Below the pieces are notes generated by a model. That model ran no database searches. It saw only the letters and a program-made list of their open reading frames with translations, and was not told the origin of the DNA. From NCBI GenBank assembly GCA_016893485.2, contig JAFEKX020000001.1:7271501-7335500 (forward strand): a stretch of DNA of 64,000 bases, read 5' to 3'. This DNA is from Streptomyces sp. P3. GTDB taxonomy: Bacteria > Actinomycetota > Actinomycetes > Streptomycetales > Streptomycetaceae. Below, in pieces: positions 50,401 to 62,400 of this stretch. Position 1 is the stretch's first letter; every line of letters begins with the position of its first letter. Position numbers and translations under genes: made by a program.

Positions 50401-53400
50401 ACCGACCCCGCGATCGACCCGGCTGCCGTCACCGACCCGGCCCCCACCCCGTCACCCCGACTCCCCGTCCCGGGCGGGTCTCCCGGCTCGTGGGTGGGGT
50501 CACCGGGTTCCTGAGCAGTTCGCTGATCGGGAGTCCGGCCTCCGACACCACCACGGTGAGCGCCGAGTCCCGTACGGCGGCGCTCTCGCCCGGGTCGCTG
50601 GTCGGCCGGGGTCACCAGATCCTCGGCGGCACCTACGTCGTGGAGGGCTGACGCTGCCCGGGCTCGGTGTCGACGGGCAGCTCGCGATCGAGATCCAGGC
50701 CGTGGCTCACACACCTCGGCTGACGCACAGCGTGAACCAGTACCTGGAGACCGGCATCTCCGCCGCCGACTCCGCGCAGCAGCTCAAGGGCCTTGGAAAG
50801 AGCCACCAGTTCGGCGTGGGCGGCTCGGCGGTCCAGAACAACCCGCCGACCCCCGCCGCCCCGAACCCGCAGCCCGCGGGGAGCCCGGAGTCCACCCCTC
50901 CCGGCCCCCACGCCGTCCCGTTTCAACCCGTCGGGCCGCTACCAGTACGACCGCAAGAGCGACAAGTCCGACACCCTCATCAGCGGCACCGGCACCAACC
51001 GGACGCCCACGCAGTCGGGTCTCCAGCACCGGGTCACCGCCGACGTCACCTACCTGATCACCGTGCGGTCCGGACACCGCAACGTGATCGCCAACTCCCT
51101 CGGGATCGGGCCCGGGCAGACCGTCACGCTCGCCGTGGACGTGCCGCGCGGACTCCAGTTCCTCATGACGGACAGTCAACTCCGGCGTGACGGACGCTGG
51201 ATGGGCGCCGTGGAGAACCGCCCGGACGACCCGCCGACCGCCGGCCTCGAGAGCCCCGCGCTGCCGAGTCGCTACGTCCGCGACGGCACCCTCGGCCTGG
51301 CCGCGGTCACCTCGGTCACCGAACTCTCCGGCCCCGGCACGCGGCAGGCGCCCGCCACCGACCCCGGCGACGGCACCAGCACGAACACCGTCTCCGTGCC
51401 GCCGCCGACCGAGCAGCGCAACCGACTCCACGACGAGGTACGGCAGTTGGTGGAGCGGTACGCCCCCGGCGTCACCACCCCCGGCCACGCCTCCTTCCTC
51501 CCCGGTGTCGCCGCGCTCATCGCCGACAACACCGGTGTCGCCGGGAAGCGGGCGCTGATCGGACGCGGCGGCGGACAGACCAGGTTCAGCTTCCGGCACC
51601 ACCGGTTCGGTGGCGCGGCCCTCGTCGAGGTGACGTTCTCGGCCCGCCCCACGAGCACCGCCGTGAGCCGGGGCACCGTACGCGGCATCGCGGTGGCGGG
51701 CGACAAGTCCGGTATCGAGCAATGGGGTTCGCACACGGCGGAGGGCCGCTCGCTCTCCTCCTCCGTGGGCCGTCAGCACCGGCTCACCGTGAACCCGACG
51801 GCCCGCTTCACCCGCCCCGACAGCGACGACCGCACCGACCGGCTCGGCCCCTCCGTCAATGCCGTCTCCGCGTCCAGCAAGGTCGACAAGTCGGGGCGCA
51901 CCGCCGAGGACCGGTTCTGGCTGCGCACCGACAGCGCCGCCGACTTCGACGGCCTGGACTACGAGTTGGTCGCCACGGTCCGCTCCACCTACGTCGTCGA
52001 CTGGCCGCCCAACGTCCTGGGCGCGCTGGTGCAGCGCGGGATCATCGCCTGGGACGACGCCGACGCGCCGACCCGCTCCTGGCTCAGCCGCACCCTCTCC
52101 GGCGAACTCGGCGGCCAGGTCCGGGTACCGGCGCTCGTCAGCCTGCGCTTCACCGGCAGCGAGACGAACCCGCCGGACATGCAGGCACCCCCGCCGCCCG
52201 CACTGTCCCAGACCGACCCCCGTCAACTCACGGGCAGCCGGCCCTCGTTGGACGACGCCGACCTGTTCCACCCGACCGGGTCCACCCCGGTCTACGGCTT
52301 CGACGGCTGGAACCAGCTCTACACGGCCCTGGACCAGGTGGCCCCGTACACCGGAAGCAGTTGGCGCGCCCAGCCGGCCTCGACCTCCGACGAGAACGCG
52401 TCGGTACGGCTCGGCGAACTCATCCAGGCCGGCACGATCTCGCTGGACACACCCCGGCAGACCGGCGGGATGCTGCCCGCGATGCCGGGCGCGTTCCCGT
52501 TGCAGAACGCGCCGGACCAACGGCCCACGCTCACCGTGTCGTTGTACCGGCCCAGGCCGGTCACCGACGGCGGCGACGTGGCCATCGACCGGCTGCGGAT
52601 CACCTCGGAGAACACCAGCACGGTCTCCGGCGCCGACACCACCACCGGGCTCTCCCTGCCGTTCGTCCTGAGCGCCGACGACCCCGACCGCAACCTCCTC
52701 GGCGTGACCCCGCCGGTCCTCCAACGGCCCGTCGACGCAAGCAACTTCGGCAGCACCGTCTCCGGCGGACGCCGCGACTGGCTCAAGACCGGCAGCACCA
52801 GCCTGCCCGCCGACGGCCGTGGCACCCGCAGCTACGAAGTGCGGGCCGACGTCCACATCGAGGTCTCGGGACCCGAGGGCGTCCGCCATGTCACCGGCAC
52901 CGCCACGATCCGCGTCGAGGAACGCGACGCCCTCGGCCACGGCATCACCGAGCCCCGCCCGGTACCCCGCGTCTACGACCTCCCGGCCCTGCTCACCCAG
53001 GGCACCGGTCTCACCCCGGACAACTGGGCGACGACCCCGCTCAGCGACGTACCGGACCTCATGGCCGACGGCGTCCACCCCGACGACGACGGCTACCAGT
53101 TCTGGGTCTCCACCGGCCCCGACCCCGACGGCTCCCGCCTCGCCCTCGCCCTCTACGGCGCCTCACGCACCGCGCGCTCCCAGGGCCACCCGGTCGAACT
53201 CGTCACCCGGGGCCCGGAAGGCCTCCGCGTCTGGACGTTCGACCCGGACGGGACGCTGGCGGGCCCGCCGACGGACCGGGCGAGCACCGGCGAGGTGACA
53301 CCGGGGACCGGCGACGGCACGGCACCCGACACCGACTCCACGACCTCCGGCTCCACCACCGGCGTCGCCGCCCTGGACCAGGCGTGGGCGGACTTCGAGC

Positions 53401-56400
53401 GGGTCGCCGCCGACTTCGACCGGGCCGAGTTCGACCACTCGGCGGCGCTCGTCGACGAAGCCCTCCAGCGCGAACTGCGGATCGACGCGCAGGACTCCCT
53501 CGACCGGGCCGTCACCGCCCTGACGAACGCGGCGGCCGAGGCTCACCGCACCCACACGGCCGCGACCACCGCCGAACAGCGGGCGGACCAGGCCGAACAG
53601 CATTTCGGCGACCTCACCGGCCGCGAGAAGACCCTCATCGGCGGGATCTCCGCGGGCCGCCGCGGGTCGGCACCCTCACCGACGCGGTCGCCGACGGCCA
53701 GCGCGCCGAACTGAGCCTCAGCTCCCAGGCCAAGACCGCCCGCCGCAACCTCGCCGACCTCTACGCCCGCGCGGCGGCGGCCTCTACGGCGAGGACCCCG
53801 GCAGCACGGAGAACGCGCCGACGCCGGGCCCCTCCACCACGGACACCGGCACGCAGGACACTGCCGTGGAACCGCCGGTCGGAGACGGCGCCACCGGGCC
53901 CACCCTGCCCCCGCCGTTGACCCGGCCCTCACCCAGCAGATCGATCAAGTCACCGCCCAGGTGGGCAAGTTGGACGCCGATCTCGCCGAGGTGCGGGCCC
54001 GGCTCGCGCGGGACAGTGCCGACCTCGACGAAGCCAGGAGCGGCCTGGAGCGCGACGAGGCGGATCTGCGGGAGGTGCGGTCGCAGCTGCCGGGCGCCGC
54101 GGCCACCGCGGGCAGCGCGCGTTCGGACGCCGACACGGCGCGCGGGCACGCCGAGGACGCGGCCCTCGTCCACGAGGACGCGCGCGAGTCCCACGACCGG
54201 GCGGCACAGGGCCTCGCCGACATCGACACCGAGATCGACAACGCCCTCGGCCGGCGCGACGACGCGGCGGCCCGCCGGGCGGCGGCGCAGACCGAACTGC
54301 CCGGGGTGACAGGACCGGTACTGGCCGCGGGCCCCTCCGCGCTGCCCACCTCCCGCACGACCCTGGCCTCCACCAGCCCCCGCCGGCCGGGCTCGGGCCT
54401 GCCCCGCACGGCGGGCCCCTCCACCGGCAACACCCCGGGCGCCGACTCCGACGACACCTCCACCAGCGACGACGGCACCGACACCACCACCCCGGGCGAC
54501 GACTCGACGGGCGACGACCACTCGGTCCCGGACACCGAACTGACCACCCCCGACCCGACAGCCCCCGTCCCGCCGAAGGACCCCGCACCGAGCGGCGACG
54601 ACGACACCACCGGCGGCGACCAGGACGACCAAGCCTCCGTGCCGCACCAGGACAGCGTGTTCGACGCCCTGGTCGGCAACACCGGCATCAACTCGGCTCA
54701 GGGCAACGGCAGTACACCCGCAGCCCCGCACACCGCTCCGGCGGGCCCGGACGCGGATGCGGACACGGACACGACCCCCTCACCCAGGACGGGACCAAGA
54801 CCGACACCAAGGTCGACACCAAGACCGACACCAAGGTCGACACCAAGGTCGACACCAAGGTCGACACCAAGGGCAAGGCGAAGGCGCCGGCTCAGGACGA
54901 CACCAACGGCACGTCGACCGACCCCACGTCACCCAACTCCGCGACACCGAACACCACTTCGCTCACCCCGGCGGCACCCCAGCACGCCCCCTTCCAGATC
55001 CGCCCACCGCGCGGCCGTACGATCCAGACCCGCGGCGACGGCCGCTGCCTGCTCTACACGTTCCTCGGCACCGACCCCCAGCGCATCCGCGACCAGGTGC
55101 CCAACCTGCGCACCGAGGCCCCCGCGACCTACGCCTGGCTCGGACGGCCGGACCAAGTCCGCGCCGGAATGGCCCAGTTCGCCCGGTGGAACGGTGTGAG
55201 CGGCCCGATACCCACCGCGGGCAACCACCTGCGGATCGCGGCCGACCTGCTCCGCGCCCACGCCGAGGACCGCCTGCTCACCGCCCGCACCGGACGCCCG
55301 CTCCCGCACGAGGTGGTCGGCCAGGTACGGCAGACCCTCGCCCCGTGGTTCGACGCGCGCACGGCGGCCATGAACCGGCCCGAACTCCTCGCCACCCTCG
55401 ACGAGTACGGCATCACCGGGGTGACCGAGCCGGACCAGCTGGACGACCTCAACGCGCGCTACGACCAGGCGCTGACCCAGGACAACGCGACCGGCCCGGC
55501 CGAGCCCGGCGTCCGCGACATGTTCGGCTACCTCCGGGACACGAACCGAATCCCCACGTTCGACCAGCTCACCGACGGCCAGCTCCGCAGGCTCCTCGGC
55601 CACGGATACACCGACAGCGCGGCCCAGTTCACCGACGCGGAACTCGCCCACGCGCTCGACGCCGTCCAGAAGTGGTCCCAGTCGTGGGAGAGCAACCAGG
55701 GCGAGATGTTCCTCCCCCTGCTGGCGGACACCCTGGACGTGGCCGTGGAGGTGCTCCGGCCGAACCCGACGACCGGTCTCGGCACCGTCACCCGCGTCGG
55801 ATCACCCACCGCCACCCGGGTGTTGGAGGTCCACTACACGGGCCTCAACCACTACAACGCCACCGACGCGGGCCCCCTCGGCGACAGCTCGCCGCACATC
55901 ACCCCGTCGAAGGCGCCCCGGGGCCCTGAGGATGCCGACAGTGTTCAGCCGGACGGCCGTCACCGCCCCGCGCCGGTGCGTGACGCGGCCGACGACCTGC
56001 CCGCCGCGCGCATCAACGACCCCGCGCCGAAGGCCAGTTGGCATGGCCTGCGTCGGCATGCCCGTCCGGCCGTGCACAGCACCGAGCGGTTCGATCCGCA
56101 CGCGGACCAGTCCAACCCGCCCCGCGCGGGGGTGCTCAGCGGTGCGACGACGCTGATCCGTACGCAGGTCCGTCGTATCCAGGCGCCCAACGGCCAGTGG
56201 ATACGCGACTACACGCTCAACCTCCCGGTCACGACCAACGACCCGGCTCTCGCACAGCAGGTGAACGACCGAATAACCAGGCTTCTGGACACGCACCTCA
56301 ACTCCGGCCTGGCGCTGCCCGGTTCGCAGGACCAGCTGCACATCAACGTCAACCTGATCAGCGACCCGTCCCATCCCGAGGCGGTCACGCTCACCGACAC

Positions 56401-59400
56401 CGCGAGGCCGGGCCGGGCGGACCAACTCCACCTGGACGTCAATCACTCCGACGAGGACCTGCTGCACGAGGTCCTGCACTACTTCGGCCTGCCGGACGAG
56501 CAGCGTGACAACGACTTCCTGCTCCGCAACCACGCCAACAGCACGACCGTCCGCACGACCGGCCTGATGGCGACCACCCAGGGTCAGGTCCACATCCCGC
56601 AGCGCTACCTCCGCATCATCGAGGACGTCACATCCGCGGGCCCCCAACTCCACGACCACACAGGCCAGGACGAGAGCACCCCCGCCGAAAACCCCGACAC
56701 GACGCCCATCCCCACCGACACCGATCTCGTCTGGCCCGCCTCCCACGCCCCGACCGCCCTGCCCCCGCGCCGAGCCCCCTCCCGTCGTCCTACGTGAACT
56801 CCTACGGTTCGCTCCCGGACGGCACGGTGGGGCTGGTGTACGCGGAGCCGTTCTCCGATGCGGTGATCGAGGGGCTGCACGGGCAGGTCTACGAGGCGCT
56901 CGGGCTGGATGCCGACGACGTGCCCGAGTCGGTGCGGGAGCAGGTGCAGGGGGCGTTGAGCCGGGAGAACCTCGCGCTTCACCTGCCGTATCTGCGGTCG
57001 AACGGCGGTCACCGGATCACCGTGACGGTCGACGGGCGCGATCACACCGTCGACGTACAGCTGACGCTGTCCGACGCGCGAACGTCCCTGCGGCAGGGGC
57101 GTTTTGACCAGCGGGACCCCGACAAGCACGTCGAGCGGCGCGGGTTCGGTACGCGGGAGAACTTCTCCGGGCAGCCGTCGGGGACGTATCGCACGGTCCA
57201 GGTGCCGTGGACCGGGTCGTGGCCGATCACCGCGCCGACGCCGGTGCGGGCGGTGGACGGTTCCGTGACCGTGTCCCTCACCCACAACCAGGCCAGTGAC
57301 GCGACGACCGTCACCCAGGCCGTGCAGACGACGTCCGCGCAGCGCTCCAACGAGCCCTCCGATCCAGTGGAGTTCACCACCCGCTGGCGCGTGCGCGTCG
57401 ACGCCCCCGCCGTCACCGCGCCGCCCGCCGCGCCCGCCACCGCCCCGGTTCCGGACACGTGGGGCCAGCCGGTGTCGCACGGGCCGACCACGATCTGGTT
57501 CCCCCGGCACCTCACCACCGCCGACCCGGCGCCGGGTTCGCTGCCCGCGCCCGCCGCTCCGGCCGATCTCCCGCTCTACGGCGTCGACACGGTGATCGAC
57601 CCCGGGCGCTGTACGAGCACGTCCACCAGACGTTCCACGCCGACCTCGATGCCGTCGCCGCCGGGCAGGTCTCGGACTTCCTCTCCGAGCAGGTGCTGCG
57701 CGGCACGCTGCCGATGCAGATCGACGGCGGTATCTATTCGCCGGTGATCACCGACGCCGACGGCAACGCGGTCGGCATGCTGCGCCTGGTCACCGTGCCG
57801 GGGACCAGCACACCGCAACGGCAGAGCACCGCCGGGCAGATCAACCTGGAGAGCCACCTCGTCAACACCTCGAAGGTGGACCTCTCGTCGCGCTACACGA
57901 GCGGTATCGGCATCAGTGGCAGCGCTGCCGCCGCGCTCACCGGCGACCACGCGCAGGGGCACCCGGACGCGTCGAGCGTGATCGGCGGCAGCCTGGGTCT
58001 GCGCGGGCAGGTGCAGGCGACCGTCACCAACACGTACAGCGCGAGCAGTTCGGCCGGCACGATGCACGCGATCCGTACCAACCAGAGCCATCTGCTCGCC
58101 TCCACCGCCGTCACCTACCACGCCACCCTGATCCGCCCGGACGGCACCGAGACGGTGGCGCCCCCGCTCACCCAGACCCGGGGCATGGACCTGCGGGTGC
58201 TCAGCAAGGCGGCCGCGACCGGTCGCCCGCCGGCCGCCACCGAAGTGCGTGAACTCCCGGACTCCCTGGAGCGGTTGGACGGGATCGGGCTGAGCGCCGC
58301 GCCCCTCGACGTCACCGGCACGGACGGTCTGTTCAACGAGGCCGAGGCCTGGCTGCGCCGCGAGGGCTTCCTGCCACCCGCCCCAACGGCCGCCGCCGCG
58401 ACCGGAGTTGGCGCGCGGCTGAAGCAGGCCGTGCGCAACCATGAGCCCGAGCACCAGATCCGGTTGCACGCCCAGCTCAACAACCTGCGGCGGCTGAACG
58501 AGGCCCGTTCGCGTACCGGGCTGCGTGCCGCGACCGACTCGATGGTCGACGGCGGGCACGCCCTGCACTTCGAGGTGCCGAACAGCACCGACACCGGCGT
58601 GCGCCGGGTGCGGCTGCTGCTCACCGCCGACCGGGACACCGGGCAGGCCAGCACCCACCGTCTGGTGCTGCCGGGTATCCAGGTCATGGGCCTCGCGCAG
58701 ATGGCGGGCAGTGACGCCGAGCAGCGCGGCGAGTCGTACAGCGGTGCGCTCGGGGCGCTGGGCAGCGTCAGTGGTCCGTTGCGCAGGTGGGGGTCCATCG
58801 GGTTCGGCGGCGACTACCAGTACGGGCAGCAGGTCACCCACGGCGACACCGTGGGCGGCGCCACCGGACACGACCAGTTCTTCATCGCCACCGGCCAGGA
58901 CAGCCACGCGTTCGACGTACCGGTGCGGTTCGCCCTCGACCTGTACGCGGACGACGGGGACCAGCCCAGCGAGCGGTTCGGGCAGAACATCAACCAGGCC
59001 GCCGCCCCGGCACCGGCCCCAACTGTCCCCGGGGCAGCGCCCGTTGCTCCCGCGCCGCCCGTCGCGCCGACCGTCTCCGGGTCGCTGCGGCTCGCGGTGC
59101 CGAACGGCCGTACCCACGCACCCGCGACGGCCCCCGCGCCGCCCGCGCGTGCCGACGGGGCGCCACGCCCGACGAACGCGGTCGACCGGGCCCGACTGGA
59201 CGGGACCGACGCGACCGGCACCCCGCGCCCGGAGTTGGTGCGGATTCCCGATGACGCGCTGATCGACACCGTGCGCGGTTCCGCCGCCATCGAGTCGGTG
59301 TTCCGGCGGGCCGCGCGGGAGATCCGCAACCAGGCGCAGCAGGCGGCGCCCCACCCCGGCCACCGGCCCGATCCTTCCGGTCGCCGCCCCCGGCACCGCA

Positions 59401-62400
59401 GCTGTCCCCGCCGGGCCGCAGCGCGCCAGCGTGTTCCCGCTCGCCGGGCACGGGCTGATGGACAACAGGACGCGTGCCGCCGAGACCCGGCACGCGGCGA
59501 TCACGCCGGGCAGCCTGGTCGCGCACGGGCACGAACTGTTCAAGAACTCCTATGTGGTTGAGGGCCTGAGCCTGCCGGGGACGTTCGCGGACGGGCAGTA
59601 CTCGCTGGAGATCGAGGCCGTCGCCCACCGGCCCCGGCTGCTGGACACCACCCGGCAGTACCTGGAGACGGGCGTATCGGCCACCGACAGCGCCCAGCAG
59701 GCCAAGTCCCTGGGAAAGTCGCACCAGTTCGGCGGTACGGGGACGGTCACCCAGAGCGCGACCACACCGGTGGCGCCGACCAACACCGGTACCGAGACGG
59801 GTGGTTCGGACTCCGCGGGAAAGAGCACCTCGAAGCCGAACAAGAACCAGCTCAACCCGGCCGTACGGCTCAACAAGGTGTCCCGCACCGACACCTCCGA
59901 CACGCTCTCCGCCGGTACGGGCGTCAACCGCACCCCCACCGAGAGCGGTGACCTGCACCGCGTGGTCGCCGACGTCACCTACGTGGTCACGGTCCGGGCG
60001 GGTTCCCGCACGCTGCTCAACGGGGTCGGGAACCCCGGCACGATCGACCCCATCACCTTCTCGGTGGACGTCCCTGACGGTCTCCAGTTCCTCATGACCC
60101 AGGGCCAACTCAACCGTGACGCACGGTGGATGGGCTCGGTGAACGGTCTCACCCCGACGCCCGTCCCGGGCCAGGCCCCGCTCCCGGCGGCGTACGTCCG
60201 CAACCGCCAACTGGGCCTCGGCGGCGTCCTCTCGGTCATCGAGTACGACCGTCCCGTCGCCGCCCCCGTCCCCGCGACCGGGCCCGCCGCGGGCCAGGTC
60301 CCGCTCGGGCCGGTCAACCCGAGGGAGCGGCGCGGCCAAGTCCGCCGCGAACTGCTGGGACTGGTCGAGACCGAGGCACCGGGAGTGTTCACCCCGGGGC
60401 GCGCCGGCCACCAGCCCGGTGTGCACAGCCGGATCGCCCAGCTCACCTCGACCGCGGGACTGCGCTCACTGCCAGGGCGCGGCCCGGACGGCACCCCGCA
60501 CCCGGCCACCACCCGCTTCCACTTCCGCCACCACGGCTACGGCGGCGAGCGACTGGTCGAGGTCACCCTGCGGGCGGTGCCCCGACGGACCCAGAACCTG
60601 GCCGGAATCCGGGGCACATCCACCCCGGGCTCGGGTCTCGAACAGTGGCAGTCGCACACCGCGGCGGGCCGCACCACCACCCGTGCCTCGGTCCGGCAGA
60701 CACAGCTCCCGATCACGCCGACCGTCCGCTACCTCCGTCCGGACCAGGGTCCCGATCCCCTGACGACGGACCGCTCGGCGCCCGGGTTCACCCCGCAGTC
60801 CGCGAGCAGCGTCTCGGTCCGGCGGGCGACCACCGCCGACAACCGGTTCTGGCTGCGCACCGACAACGGCGCCGACTTCGACGGCCTCCAGTACGACTAC
60901 GAGCTGTCGGTCCGCTCCGCGCTGGTCGTCGACTGGCCGCCCAACGTCGTCGGCGGTCTGATCCAGAACGGCGTCATCGCCTGGGCGGACGCGGACGGCG
61001 ACATACGCCAGTGGATCGACCGGGTGCTGGAGGGCGGCAACTCACGTACCAGCACCGTCCCGGTCAGCCTGGCGCTGCGGTTCACCGGCACCGAGACCAA
61101 CGTGCCCGTACCGGCGGCCACGGTGACGGCCCCGTCCGCCGAGTCCGGCGCCGACCCGCGCAACACCGTGCTGCCCGGCCCGGTCCGTACGCCGTATCTC
61201 GCCGACGCGCAGATGTTCCACCCGGTCGGGCCCACCCCGGCGTTCTTCTTCGACGGCTGGGCGCATCTGGAGTCGGCGCTGAACCAGGTGGCGCCGCCCG
61301 GTGGGCACGGCTGGCACGCGCAGATCACCTCCGTGTCGGTGGAGGGACAGGCCGTCCGGCTCGGCCAGTTGATCCAGGCCGGGCGGGTCAGCCTCGACCG
61401 TCCCCGGTTGGTCGCCGACCTCACCCGCACCATGCCCGGCACCCGCCCCTTCGAAGGAGCGCCGGAGCAGGCCCCGTCGATCGCGGTCACGCTCTACAAC
61501 CCGCGCCGCTCAACCCACGCCGACGACGTCACCGTCGACCAGCTCCACAACACGACCGACACGGTGAGCACCGCCGCGGGCGCGGACCACTCCCTGGCGA
61601 CCACGTTCACGGAGACCCTCAGCGGCGAGGACGACAACCGCCAGCTCGGCGGGATCAGCGTTCCGCTCGCGCAGCGGCAGACCCAGCCCTCCACCTTCGG
61701 CGGCACCACCACCGGCAGCCGCCGAGACTGGCTCAAGACCGGCAGCACCTCCGCGCCCGCCAACGGGGCACGCGGCACGCGGAGTTACGTCGTCGACGCC
61801 GACGCCCACCTCCTGGTGGACGGACCGCAGGGCACTCGTCACGTCACCGGCACCGTCACCCTCCGCGTAGAGGAACGCGACCTCCTCGGGCACGGCCTCA
61901 TCACCCCGGCCGAGGCCCCGCCCAACGTCCACGACCTGCCCGCCCTCGTCCCCGACTGGGCCACCGCGGAACCCCACACCCTGCCCGAACGCCTCAACTC
62001 CGCGATCCCGCCCGGCGATCACGGCGTCCAGGTCTGGGTCGCCCTCGGCGCCGACCCGCACGGCATCCGACTCGGCCAGGCGCTCTACGCCGCCTCCCGC
62101 ACGGCAGTGCTGGGCAACCGCCCGCTGGAGCTGATGACCCGGGACCCGCAGGGCATCCGCCGCTGGGAGTTCACCCCCGACGGCGCCCTCCTCACGGCCG
62201 ACCCCGACCTCACCACCGCGTGGAACGCCTTCGACGCCGAGGCCGTACGGCTGCACGACGCCGCCGACACCCTCGCGGACACCCCGCGCCTGCTGAACCT
62301 CCGCACCGCCGCCCGCCGGGAGGCCAACCAGGACTACACGGTCGCCGTCGAGGACCACAGGAAGGCGCGGCTCGCACTCACGAACGCGACCGACGCCCAC

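Larger units (their letters stand above)
46870..55900 (+). repeat. First ~9-kb module of the giant protein
   Basis: Landmarks, matched in the second copy: HEVGH at 47247; PDKHVERRGYGTRE at about 48110; TQVVQTTSAQRSNEPS near 48310; INLESHLVNT near 48890; LRAATDSMVDGGHSL near 49530; GHDQFFIGTGQDTQVFDV near 49870; LGKSHQFG near 50795; FWLRTDSAADFDGL near 51920; VDWPPNV near 52000; RRDWLKTGST near 52770; OTU Cys at 55046. Distances to the second copy are 8.5-9.2 kb. Confidence 0.8.

Noticed and set aside
56794-57747. Separate gene starting at GTG 56794
   Set aside because: No ribosome site precedes it, and the same module junction in copy 1 (about 47.8 kb) is continuous. It is better explained by a frame break in the giant gene.
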